Below the pieces are notes generated by a model. That model was not told where the DNA came from, did no database searches, and saw only the letters and a program-made list of their open reading frames with translations. Shown piece after piece: positions 27,251 through 36,900 of a stretch of 64,000 nucleotides of DNA. A program made the translations under genes and the position numbers. Source of the stretch: Planctomycetaceae bacterium (GTDB taxonomy: Bacteria > Planctomycetota > Planctomycetia > Pirellulales > Pirellulaceae). The stretch's first letter is position 1, and each line of letters starts with the position of its first letter. Location: NCBI GenBank assembly GCA_020638995.1, contig JACKHM010000002.1:1922001-1986000 (forward strand), in the 5' to 3' direction.

Positions 27251-29161
27251 ATGTTCCAAGACCGATTGGCCCAGTTCCAAGAACGCGTTCAAGCCATCAT
27301 TCGCAAGCTGACGCACCGAGGAATCGTCCCCGCGATGTGGCTGACCATCGGCTTGTCTTGCTTGATCGGAATCGCCGCTGGATGCGGCGCGGCGGCGTTC
27401 ACCGTGCTTATCGAAACGGTCAGCAACTTGACGGTCGGCCAGACGCTCGACCGCGTAGCTCGCGATCCGACTTGGAACCTCCTTTTGCTGGCGACACCGG
27501 CATTTGGCTTGCTCTTTGTCTCTTGGTTCACCAGACGTTTTGCACCGGAAGCGCAAGGACACGGCGTTCCCGAAGTGATTGTTGCCGTTGCTCGTCACGA
27601 TGGAATCATTCGGCCGCGCGTCTCGATCGTGAAGATTCTCGCTAGCGCGATCAGCATTGGAACCGGCGGTTCGGTGGGACGTGAAGGTCCCATCGTTCAA
27701 ATTGGTTCATCGGTGGGAAGCGTGTTTGGTCAATGGTTCAAGCTTTCTGCCCGCAACATGAAAGTGCTCGTCGCGGCCGGAGCAGCGGCGGGGATTAGTG
27801 CGACATTTAATGCACCGTTGGCGGGCGTTATCTTTGCCAGCGAGATCATCCTCGGCAGTTTCGTCGCCGAGAGTCTCACGCCGATCGTTATCGCCAGCGT
27901 GGTCGCTGACGTTGTTCAAATACGGATCGGAGAACACGGCCTCGAGCCAGCGTTCAGGCATTTGACATTTTCTTACAAGGGCGACTGGGGCCAGCTTCCG
28001 GGTTACTTCGCGTTGGGAATCGTGTGTGGCTTGGCGGCGGTGCTATTTACAAAGCTCTTGTATGCGATGGAAGATATCAGCCAACGCCTGCTGCCAAAGT
28101 GGTGGGCACGCGCTCTGGTCATGGGCCTGATTGTTGGTGCCGCCGGGGTCGCCTACCCAAGACTTCCACCCACGATTTCCAGGACTACCCAAGAAAACCT
28201 AGCGAACGGGCACAAGTCCCTTCCTCCGCTGTTCGGTGTAGGATACGGCGTTGTCGACCACGCGGTACACTTGACGAACGAAAACTCAGAGAGCGCTTCA
28301 CGCGAACACGTTCGCCTGGATCGAGGCGACCTACTTAAAGAGTTGTGGTGGCTCCTGCCGTTGGTGTTCTTGAAGCCGCTGATGACAAGCGTCACGCTCG
28401 CTGGGGGAGGGTCCGGCGGGATTTTTGCTCCGTCTCTGTTCATTGGCGCAACCGTCGGTGCCAGTTTCGGATTGCTCTGTAATCTGTTCGTTCCGGGTGT
28501 AAGCGCTCATCCCGGTGTCTATGCAATTGTCGGCATGGGCGCAGTCGTGGCCGGGACGACACACGGCGTGCTGAGCGCAATCCTGATCGTCTACGAGATG
28601 ACCAATCAAAACTCGATCATCCTTCCGATCATGATCGCGGCCGGGCTCGCCAGTGTCGTCGCTCGTCTGATCGATCCCGAAAGCATCTATCACAAAAAAC
28701 TAAGTCGACGTGGTGAGACGATCGCCCGCGGCCATGAGATGCACTACCTGGAACATATCATGGTCCGCGATGTCATGCTTCGCCAATTCCCGACCGTCAA
28801 GCAAGATGACGACGTCAACGAAATTATTCGAGTCGCCCGTTCTAATCCGACAATCGAAAGCCTGCCGGTCATGAATCCCGAAGGATTCCTGATAGGCATT
28901 ATCCGTCCCGAAGATTTGCATCGTGTGCTCGACAGCGACGTGCCTCCACATCTGATTCAAGCGGAAGATATCGCACTGAAGGCGCCTGTCTCCGTATCTC
29001 CTAACGAGAACCTGCTCGAGGCGATCCGCGACTTCGGCACTCGCGACATCGAAACATTGCCCGTGGAGATTGGCAGCGGAAAGTCGCGGCGTTTGATTGG
29101 GCTGCTGCTCCGTTCCGATGTGATGCGTCGCTATCGCGAGGAAATGTTGTCAGCTCACTAG
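27251..29161 (+). CDS. ClC-family chloride channel/antiporter with CBS domains
   Basis: A 636-residue inner-membrane protein. The channel half contains GHGVPEV (103-109, equivalent of GSGIP), GREGPIVQ at 143-150 with the gating Glu at 145, and GSGGIFAPSLFIGA, the GxFxP motif. Two CBS domains occupy the last 130 residues (MVRDVMLRQFPTVKQDDDVNEII; DIALKAPVSVSPNENLLEAI) and may regulate the pore by nucleotide. Channel versus proton-coupled exchanger is not resolved. A factor-independent terminator follows the stop codon. Confidence 0.92.
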   Translation: MFQDRLAQFQERVQAIIRKLTHRGIVPAMWLTIGLSCLIGIAAGCGAAAFTVLIETVSNLTVGQTLDRVARDPTWNLLLLATPAFGLLFVSWFTRRFAPEAQGHGVPEVIVAVARHDGIIRPRVSIVKILASAISIGTGGSVGREGPIVQIGSSVGSVFGQWFKLSARNMKVLVAAGAAAGISATFNAPLAGVIFASEIILGSFVAESLTPIVIASVVADVVQIRIGEHGLEPAFRHLTFSYKGDWGQLPGYFALGIVCGLAAVLFTKLLYAMEDISQRLLPKWWARALVMGLIVGAAGVAYPRLPPTISRTTQENLANGHKSLPPLFGVGYGVVDHAVHLTNENSESASREHVRLDRGDLLKELWWLLPLVFLKPLMTSVTLAGGGSGGIFAPSLFIGATVGASFGLLCNLFVPGVSAHPGVYAIVGMGAVVAGTTHGVLSAILIVYEMTNQNSIILPIMIAAGLASVVARLIDPESIYHKKLSRRGETIARGHEMHYLEHIMVRDVMLRQFPTVKQDDDVNEIIRVARSNPTIESLPVMNPEGFLIGIIRPEDLHRVLDSDVPPHLIQAEDIALKAPVSVSPNENLLEAIRDFGTRDIETLPVEIGSGKSRRLIGLLLRSDVMRRYREEMLSAH

Positions 29162-29207
29162 CGAGCGACTAGTCACGGCACAGAGCGGCATACGATTTTC
29201 TACCCAC

Positions 29208-29233
29208 ACGCGTTTCCAAACGAACGCGTTTTT
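29208..29233 (+). terminator. Factor-independent terminator after the ClC gene
   Basis: Stem ACGCGTT (29208-29214) / AACGCGT (29223-29229) with an eight-base loop, followed by TTTT. It starts 46 bases after the ClC stop. Confidence 0.7.
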
Positions 29234-29326
29234 CTCCGAAGAACTCCTTTCACACTCCCACTTGCACGGGTGGTGGTGTGTGGGTGAAACTGTACCTGAC
29301 GCACTTCTGCTGTCCGTCGGAAAGTC

Positions 29327-31102
29327 GTGATGAGCGAAGCCTTTGACCCGTACTATAAGTGGCTGGGAATTCCTCCCGCGGAGCAACCTCCCAATCACTA
29401 CCGCCTGCTGGGATTGAACCTTTTCGAAGCGGACCTCGACGTGATCGAAAACGCTTCCGATCGTCAGATGAGTCATTTACGGTCGTTTCAAGCAGGTCCT
29501 CACATGCGTGAGTGTCAGCGGCTACTGAACGAAGTGGCCGCAGCTCGCGTCTTACTGCTCGATTCACAGCGGAAGTACGTCTATGACCAGATGCTGCAAT
29601 CGACTTTTTTCCCCATCGAGCCGCCGTCGGGCTCCACCACAGTCGTGCCCGCTTCAAGAGCAGCGCCGCCATCGGAAGAATTGCAACTCAACGTCTCGCC
29701 ACTGAGTCCCTCGTTCGTTGCCAATTCCTCACGGATGACGGCCCCCGTCGTTGTCACGAAGAAATCGCGACATCGGCGAAAGTCACATGTGGGTCTCGGT
29801 GCGATGATTGTTGGAGGACTGATCGGGTTAGCTGCCATGCTCGCGTTAGGCTATGGCATCCGCAAGGCGTTCCAGCCGGTACCCCCATCCGTGGCGCCGA
29901 AGCCTAGAGTTGCTCCACAGCCGAACATGGACGTCAACAAACCGGTCGAATCCCCAATCAACGTACCATCGAAAGAAGACTTGCCGGACGTCCCACTTCC
30001 ATCGGCACTCTCGGTAGAGAAACAATCGCCACCGGCAAACGCCTTGGTGAATGTTCGCGACGAGTGTCAACCAACCGCACGCTCGCAACCCCAAGTGGGC
30101 GTCGAGAGTTCCTTCGATGCATCGCGATCATGGCGATTGTCCCTGCAAGTCGTCGCGACATTTCGACCCGATGGGACACTTCTGTGTTGGGGCGATAACC
30201 GCCCTGGACGCGACCCGATTTGCCTGAGGGCCGGCCCCGATTACGTCTTCCGCTGGGTTATGGACAATTCCAACCCGAGCGATAAGACGACCTTACCGAA
30301 TGTAAAGATCGATTGGGCAACACCGAGTCGAATCGAGGTCGTCTACGAAGCCGCATCGCGAGTCGTACAACTTCGCGTCGACGACGAAGCGCAGCGCGTT
30401 GCGGTAAAGGTGCCCCCACGAGCAGATCGCCCGATGCCGGTGCATCTTGGTGGCGTTGGAATAGCGTCGACACAGGCATTTCCCTGCACACAGGCATTTC
30501 CCTGCACAATGGCATTTCCCTGCACAATGGCATTTCCCTGCACAATGGCATTTCCCTGCACAATGGCATTTCCCTGCACAATGGCATTTCCCTGCACAAT
30601 TCAGAACATAAGGCTCGAACAACTGGCCGACTCATTCAAGTTGCCACCGCCCGTGGAAACTTCTGCACCGCAACCGGAACAAGTTGCGACAGAGGGTCAC
30701 GTGGACGAAAAGCCTGCAAGAACCGGTTCACTTGGAGATTTAGTCGACCGCACCGTTGCATCCAAGCTGCCAGCGCCCACGGGAGTCGAACTCCAAACAG
30801 CTCGGCAGCAGATCCAACAATTCTTCGAAAGCGAACGCGGCAAACAACGTGAACCGAAGCAGTCCGCCGAACTTGCCGACAATTTGATCGAAGAGGCAAC
30901 CAAGCCAGGAGTGCGACCGTCGATACGTTACGCTCTGCTTGAAGCTGCGGTCGATGTAGCAAGTAGTGGAGGAGCCGTCGCGAGTGCGTCACGAGCGATT
31001 CACGAAATTGATGAAGTCGCCCTCTTTAACCGAGCCCTAACGCCGAAAGAAGTGCGAACCGTGTATCGTATCGGGCGCGCTGGCAGACAGCTGATGGAGT
31101 GA
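29327..31102 (+). CDS. J-domain-like / membrane / concanavalin-type repeat protein
   Basis: A 591-residue protein starting MMSEAFDPYYKWLGIPP. Residues 1-85 match the planctomycete J-like module (HYRLLGLNLFEADLDVIENASDRQMSHLR...LLNEVAAARVLLLD). One membrane helix follows (about 160-180, GAMIVGGLIGLAAMLALGYGI), then a Pro-rich linker and an incomplete LamG/concanavalin-like domain (about 255-380), whose final strand signature (HEIDEVALFNRALTPKEV) appears only at the C-terminus. Between the two parts a perfect tandem of AFPCT hexapeptides interrupts the domain. The function is unknown. It is likely anchored in the inner membrane with the C-terminal part outside. Confidence 0.7.
   Translation: MMSEAFDPYYKWLGIPPAEQPPNHYRLLGLNLFEADLDVIENASDRQMSHLRSFQAGPHMRECQRLLNEVAAARVLLLDSQRKYVYDQMLQSTFFPIEPPSGSTTVVPASRAAPPSEELQLNVSPLSPSFVANSSRMTAPVVVTKKSRHRRKSHVGLGAMIVGGLIGLAAMLALGYGIRKAFQPVPPSVAPKPRVAPQPNMDVNKPVESPINVPSKEDLPDVPLPSALSVEKQSPPANALVNVRDECQPTARSQPQVGVESSFDASRSWRLSLQVVATFRPDGTLLCWGDNRPGRDPICLRAGPDYVFRWVMDNSNPSDKTTLPNVKIDWATPSRIEVVYEAASRVVQLRVDDEAQRVAVKVPPRADRPMPVHLGGVGIASTQAFPCTQAFPCTMAFPCTMAFPCTMAFPCTMAFPCTMAFPCTIQNIRLEQLADSFKLPPPVETSAPQPEQVATEGHVDEKPARTGSLGDLVDRTVASKLPAPTGVELQTARQQIQQFFESERGKQREPKQSAELADNLIEEATKPGVRPSIRYALLEAAVDVASSGGAVASASRAIHEIDEVALFNRALTPKEVRTVYRIGRAGRQLME
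30476..30601 (+). repeat. Seven perfect 18-base tandem repeats inside a gene
   Basis: Seven copies of an 18-base unit (GCATTTCCCTGCACAATG) start at 30476, 30494, 30512, 30530, 30548, 30566 and 30584. Only the last three bases vary (CAG, then ATG five times, then ATT). Each unit encodes AFPCT plus Gln, Met or Ile. The near absence of divergence suggests recent slippage or expansion. Confidence 0.95.
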
Positions 31103-31151
31103 TGCGAACCGCCCGACGTCCACGCTGCTTACCTCAAATCCAATCAAAACC

Positions 31152-31859
31152 ATGCGCACTCGTGTATTGATCCCCGAGCAGATGGACGATCCTAACTTGG
31201 ATCGCAGCAAACACGAGCAAGCCCTGCGCGGGTTGCAGCGAATTAATGCTTGGACGCGAAATGCGTCGTTAGTCTGGAAGCATGTCTTAGCGGTGGCTGC
31301 CAATATCGGCGATCAGCCACTCCGCATACTCGACCTGGCAACAGGCTCCGCGGATATCCCAATCTCACTGATGAAGCTGGCGTCGTCCCGTGGCATCGCT
31401 TTGCAGATTGATGCCTGCGATGTCAGCGAGCAAGCGATTTCCGTCGCGACAAAGAACTGCCATGCCGCAAGCGTCGAGGTATGCCTCTTTTGTCTCGATA
31501 TTCTCCGCGACGAGATACCTGAGCAGTACGACGTCGTCATGTGCTCCCAGTTTCTCCACCATCTAACGGAAAAGGAAGCCGTGTCCGTCCTCCGCAAGAT
31601 GAAGTCCGCCGCTACCCGACGTGTTGTGGTCGTCGACTTGGAACGCAACAGAATGAATTGGCTGCAAGTCTGGTTTGCCACACGCATCCTCACTCGATCC
31701 GATGTCGTTCACTTCGATGGTCCGCAATCAATTCGCGCGGCGTTCACGTGTACTGAATGCTACACCCTTGCACAGCAGGCAGGATTTACGAACCTTACGA
31801 TACAACGTCAGTGGCCATGCCGTTTTGTTCTCGTCGGAGCGATCGATGGCACTGACTGA
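31152..31859 (+). CDS. Class I SAM-dependent methyltransferase
   Basis: A 235-residue methyltransferase. Motif I is ILDLATGSADIPIS (about 59-72), an acidic motif II is found at IDACDVSEQAI, and DVVMCSQFLHHL is the substrate-side motif. The C-terminus contains conserved FTCTECYTLAQQAGF. It is first in a three-gene plus-strand set with overlapping FAD oxidoreductase and a second methyltransferase. In Streptomyces griseus, type III PKS clusters for phenolic lipids also carry a methyltransferase and an FAD hydroxylase. This points to methylation of a resorcinol or pyrone product made by the PKS at 40-41 kb, which is inference. Confidence 0.85.
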   Translation: MRTRVLIPEQMDDPNLDRSKHEQALRGLQRINAWTRNASLVWKHVLAVAANIGDQPLRILDLATGSADIPISLMKLASSRGIALQIDACDVSEQAISVATKNCHAASVEVCLFCLDILRDEIPEQYDVVMCSQFLHHLTEKEAVSVLRKMKSAATRRVVVVDLERNRMNWLQVWFATRILTRSDVVHFDGPQSIRAAFTCTECYTLAQQAGFTNLTIQRQWPCRFVLVGAIDGTD

Positions 31860-33054
31860 GATGCAAATTGCCCCAACGATTCGCCTCGACGAAGCAAGTC
31901 GCCGACGTTGGGACGTGATCGTGATTGGAGCGGGGCCCGGCGGCACGATGGCCGCGCGCGAAGTGGCTCGAAGCGGGGCAAGTGTCTTGTTGGTCGATCG
32001 TGCGTCCTTTCCGAGACCGAAAGTCTGTGGATGCTGTGTGAACGGCGCGGCTATTCGCGTCTTATCAGATGTCGGGCTCAGCGATCTGCCACGACAACTC
32101 GGTGCCAAAGAGCTACGGGCTATCCGGCTCGCAAGTGGAGGACGATTTGCAAACGTGCCGCTAACTGAGGGTGTAACCCTGTCTCGCGAACGATTGGATG
32201 CAGCGATGCTTCAGGCAGCGATCGAAGCAGGAGTTCAGTTTCTCGATCACACACAGGCGATAGTCGGAACCGAGACAAATCACGCCCGTCAGGTGATCCT
32301 AAAGTCAGTCGACGACGAACGAGCTGCTTTGTCGCGAAGCATCGTCGTGGCGGGTGGGTTGGGCTGTCGTGTTTTCGCAGAAGCAGAGGCGGAAGATCGA
32401 CGGGTTTCCCCGTCGTCGCGAGTAGGCGCGGGAACAGTCCTCGACGTCGCTCCACCACAATACTGTGCCGGCACAATCTATATGGCCTGCCACAAGCACG
32501 GGTACGTCGGTCTCGTTCGGCTGGAAGACGATCGTCTTGATGTTGCAGCAGCACTGGACGCTGATGCTATCAAACACTTTGGCGGAGTCGCTAAACTCGC
32601 CGCGAAGATTCTAACGGACGTCAAATTGCTGGTTCCGGAATCTTTCGAGGGCGCTACGTGGCATGGAACCGGAAGATTGACTCAACGGCGTGTACGCGTC
32701 GCGGCAGAGCGATGCTTCTTCATTGGTGACGCCGCCGGATATGTGGAACCTTTCACGGGCGAAGGTATCGCCTGGGCCCTGGCGTCCGGGCGCGCCGTAG
32801 CTCCAATTGTTTTGCAGGGCTTGGACGACGAGCGAGAATCAACCGCAACGCGAGAATGGACGCGACAGCACCGGCGATTGCTCGCTCAACGAGCGCGTCT
32901 GTGTCGCGGTGTTAGCCGCTTGTTACGATACCCGGCGATCGTTACCATCGCAGTGCGTCTGTTGGCGTTGGCTCCTTTGCTGGCCCGACCCGTCGTAAGA
33001 TCCTTGAATGCGTCCTTCCAAACGAGCTCAACAATATCAAAGCAGCGGCGATAA
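31846..33054 (+). CDS. FAD-dependent oxidoreductase, geranylgeranyl-reductase/hydroxylase type
   Basis: A 402-residue flavoprotein. ATG 31846 is chosen (GGAG about seven bases upstream) and overlaps the methyltransferase by 14 bases; the longer open frame to 31675 is not needed. The FAD-binding motif is DVIVIGAGPGGTMAAREVARSG near residue 20, the second flavin motif is FFIGDAAGYVEPFTGEGIAWAL (about 290), and CGCCVNGAA after the first motif is typical of the group. It would hydroxylate an aromatic ring or reduce an isoprenoid. In the present context ring hydroxylation of the PKS product is likelier. Confidence 0.87.
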   Translation: MALTEMQIAPTIRLDEASRRRWDVIVIGAGPGGTMAAREVARSGASVLLVDRASFPRPKVCGCCVNGAAIRVLSDVGLSDLPRQLGAKELRAIRLASGGRFANVPLTEGVTLSRERLDAAMLQAAIEAGVQFLDHTQAIVGTETNHARQVILKSVDDERAALSRSIVVAGGLGCRVFAEAEAEDRRVSPSSRVGAGTVLDVAPPQYCAGTIYMACHKHGYVGLVRLEDDRLDVAAALDADAIKHFGGVAKLAAKILTDVKLLVPESFEGATWHGTGRLTQRRVRVAAERCFFIGDAAGYVEPFTGEGIAWALASGRAVAPIVLQGLDDERESTATREWTRQHRRLLAQRARLCRGVSRLLRYPAIVTIAVRLLALAPLLARPVVRSLNASFQTSSTISKQRR

Positions 33055-33058
33055 ACCG

Positions 33059-33916
33059 ATGATCAGCTACGACGGAATCACCAAATCACGAATCCGATTC
33101 CACTACGAACTTAGCACGTTGTTCTATCGGCTTCTGTGGGGCGTCCACATCCATCACGGGTTGTGGAACGAAAATGAATCACCGCGTCAGGCACAGCGGC
33201 AGCTCATCGAGCATTTGCTCAACGAGTCAGGCATTCCGCGTGGAGCCTCCGTTGTCGACGTTGGCTGTGGGATGGGAGGCAGTTCGATTCACATGGCTCG
33301 TCACCACGATTGCCATGTGACCGGAATCACGTTGAGCGGCATGCAATGTCGCTGGGCAGGTACAACGGCTGCGTTGAAAGGGGTCGGGGGTCGGACAAAG
33401 TTTCTGAGGCAGGACGCAGAAACCGTTGACTTCGCGGACGAGTCGTTTGACTATCTATGGAGCGTCGAATGCACAGAGCACTTGTTCGACAAGGCATCGT
33501 TTTTTAAGAGAGCCTCGCGATGGCTTCGTCCGGGAGGCGGCGTGGCGCTGTGCATTTGGCTGGCGGGCGACGAACCTCATTCTCAAGAGGACGTCGAGCA
33601 AGTAAAAGGTGTTTGCGACGCGTTTCTCTGTCCATCACTCGGCACCACCGAGGACTACTCGACATGGCTCCGAAATGCTGGACTTGAGGTGGGCAGCATT
33701 TGCGACCTGACGCCACGAATCATGCAGACATGGGAAATCTGCCAACGACGTATCCAACGCACCGGACTTCCGGCATTTGCACGCTTGTGTGGACGCGACG
33801 CGGTCAAATTCATCGACAACTTTGAATTGATCCTGAACGCGTATCGGAGCGGGGCCATGAAATACGCAAGCATCGTTGCGAAGAAACCACAGTTTGGTGT
33901 TGCCGCGTGCTGTTAA
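33059..33916 (+). CDS. SAM-dependent methyltransferase, tocopherol-methyltransferase-like
   Basis: A 285-residue protein. ATG 33059 follows the FAD gene's stop by four bases; ATG 33008 would overlap it by 47 bases and adds an unlikely Arg/Gln tail. The N-terminal KSRIRFHYELSTLFYRLLWGVHIHHGLW resembles gamma-tocopherol and related small-molecule methyltransferases. Motif I is VVDVGCGMGGSSIHMAR, and the later SFDYLWSVECTEHLFDK is also typical. It probably methylates a ring carbon or oxygen of a lipid. It ends 15 bases from the convergent GH2-GH43 gene. Confidence 0.85.
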   Translation: MISYDGITKSRIRFHYELSTLFYRLLWGVHIHHGLWNENESPRQAQRQLIEHLLNESGIPRGASVVDVGCGMGGSSIHMARHHDCHVTGITLSGMQCRWAGTTAALKGVGGRTKFLRQDAETVDFADESFDYLWSVECTEHLFDKASFFKRASRWLRPGGGVALCIWLAGDEPHSQEDVEQVKGVCDAFLCPSLGTTEDYSTWLRNAGLEVGSICDLTPRIMQTWEICQRRIQRTGLPAFARLCGRDAVKFIDNFELILNAYRSGAMKYASIVAKKPQFGVAACC

Positions 33917-33931
33917 GCATCGCCAACGGAA

Positions 33932-36900
33932 TCATTGCAGCTCGTCGAAGTTCTGGGCCTCATCAGGTCCTGGCGTTGCGTAGGCGGGGTCCTTGGCTCG
34001 GATATAGACTTCACCGCGATCAAGCATTCGCACGTCGAGCGGTACGATGGTGACGCCCTGTTCATTAATGGTTTGCGCATTGTCGCCGATGTCTCGCTTT
34101 TCAATCCCTTCACGCGGAAGCGGTGGAACATTGCCGTTAAAGAAGGCGGTACACCACCACCGGCCCTCTTTGTCTTTGAACGGAGTGCCGTGACCTAGGA
34201 AACGACCGGCGAATTTACGCGGGCCGTAAGGTCCAGTGATCTTATCTGCAACACAATAGTACAAGTTATAAGACCCCTTCCGCCCCTGATCGGTCGACCA
34301 AGCCGTGCCCAAGTGAACGTACTTGCCGCGTACTTTGATCATCGTCGCACCTTCATGCCCGATGCGGCTGATCGGTTTGCCGTCGGGTCCGGGACGGTGA
34401 CTCGAAGGATCAATTCGCACTGGTTCCGCGGTGTACCTTGAGAGGTCTTTGCTAAGTGGCGCGATCATCGTGTTCTGCCAAAGCATCCACACCGTACCGT
34501 CGTCGTCAGTAAAGAGTGATGGGTCATGCCGCGGCCCCATGCCGCCTTTCATGGGATGTGTCCAAGGGCCCTTCAGATCTTCCCCAGTCGACAACGCCAA
34601 ACTGGAGCTCCTCGCAGGGCAATGAACAAGCGCCCAACGGTCGCCCATCCAATGAATTTCGGGAGCCCAAATGTACCGCTTGGCGATTTTCTTTTTCTGC
34701 TCTGCGATGTGATAGGCGTCATCCAGCGTAAAAGGAGCACCGAGCGATTCCCACTCGATCAAATCCTCGCTGCGGTATATTCGAATCTCGTCGCCGACGA
34801 TACTCTCGTCTCCCAGTCCAATGTTGTAGGGGTTGCTAGCCTCGCGTGGATCGCCGGTCTTGGGCTGAGTCCCCGTGAGATAATAGAAGTCGTCAGGTCC
34901 CAGCGTGATATAGGGATCTCGAATCCAACCCGCCTTGATATACAGCGCACGATCATGCGACCGGAGGCCGGCGCGAATCGTGTCGGCATCCATCACAGGA
35001 ATGGGCTTTCTATCGGTCTTTTGCTCGATGAAGGCCGATGCGGGAAAGTCGTCGGCAGCAGGTCGCTCTTTCTCAAACAGAATCTTGTGTAGTTCAGCGA
35101 GCTCCTTGGCCGGGATTTTGATGACCTTGCGATCGTACGCCATCAAGCCGTTGATCTCACCCTCGACATCCGTAGTCTGGGTGTAAACGCCTGCCGCGAT
35201 GCCGCGCCCGCGCAGTTCGTTGAGCATCTTTAACGAAGTTACATATCGCTCTTTGTATTCAGCTTCGTTTTGGGGCAGGCCGCCGTATCCCCAGTTGTTT
35301 CGATTGACGTCCCACAAGTGCCCCGGGACGGGGTAACCGTGCCCGCCAAACTCACCCATGACTTTGATGTAGTCTGTGAATCGTTCACCCGCGCCTTGGT
35401 CGAATGGGAAACTTGGATGCGGGTAGGCGTGAGCATCAACAACGTCTCCGACGGGCCAAAAGTTGCCGCCGCTAGCGATATTGACTAACCGCGACGGGTC
35501 ACGAGCGACTGTCCACTTGCCGACTTCGACCGTACGATGTTGGCCCCATGCTTCGTTGAACGGCACCCAGACAACAATCGACGGATGGTTCTCCAAATTG
35601 TCGATCATCCTTTCAAGTTCGATCATGAACTGATCATGATGCTGGTTGGGCCAGTCAGCATCTTTCGGATTGGGCTGCAATCGCGTCCACGGTGGATTGT
35701 TGCCCGCGCTGACTTGATCCTGCCACAACATCATGCCAAGCCGATCGCAATGATAGTAATATCGTCGTGGCTCGACCTTGATGTGCTTACGGATCATGTT
35801 GAAGCCAGCGTCCTTGAGCCACTGGATATCGAACAACATCGCTTCGTCCGAAGGAGGTGTCAGCAGACCGTCCGGCCACCATCCTTGATCAAGGGGCCCC
35901 CAATGGAAAATCACCTCACCATTAAGCGTGAACCGCCAGTGGCCGTCGTCATCTTTGAGTTTCCCGACACTGCGAATGCCTGCGTAGGAAGTGACTCGAT
36001 CGACCTCGTTGCCATCCTCGTTCAGTAACGCAGCTTCGACCGTATACAAGTGAGGTGACGAAGGTGACCACAGTTTGGCGTCCTCAACCTTCAAAGTGAG
36101 CGAGTCCGACGTCGATCCCTCCGCAACAACCTTCCCGCCGTCTTTCACGACAACCGCAACCGTGCCTCGACCCTCAACAATGGGACGCAGCGAAATGGTG
36201 CCGTCCTGTGCATCCGTCGCGATCTTAAGATCTTGGATGTGATCGGCAGAAACTTGCTCCAACCAAACCGTCTGCCAAATGCCTGACACCTGCGTGTACC
36301 AGATGCCCCGGGCATTCAGGGTCTGCTTACCGCGAAGTTGCCAGCCTTCGGTTTCATCCTCGACACGAACAACCAGCGTGTTTTCGCCGTCGCGGAGGAC
36401 AGCCGTAATGTCAAACGTGAACGGCGTATTCCCGCCTTGGTGCTTGCCAACCAATTGGTCGTTTACGAAGACTTCACAGCGATAGTCCACCGCCTCGAAA
36501 TTTAATAATTGACGCATGCCCCGAGTCGCCTTGGTGTCAAACGTACGCCGATACCACAGCGTTTCCGTAGCGTCGAGTAATCGCGACACGCCTCCAAGCT
36601 TTGATTCCAAGCAGTACGGAACGAGGATCTTGCCCGCCCAGGCGGCTGGCATCTCGCGCTGTTCGACCGTCGTAATCGCATAGTCCCAGTGACCGTTCAA
36701 GTTCGTCCAGTGATCGCGTTGCAACTGTGGTCGTGGATATTCAGTCCACGCGTTATCTGCCGTCACCGCTTCTCCCCAGCGCGTGATCAACTCTGAGCGA
36801 AAAGGTTTTGTGTCCCGTATCGGCTCGGGCAGTGTCGGCAAATTGTCGCCATCGACCAAATGGACGTCGATGAATTGCCCGCCACCGGTCTGACGGCAAT

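Noticed and set aside
31675..31845. Longer N-terminus of the FAD oxidoreductase
   Set aside because: This part overlaps the methyltransferase in another frame and has no flavoprotein character. The ATG at 31846 has a ribosome site.
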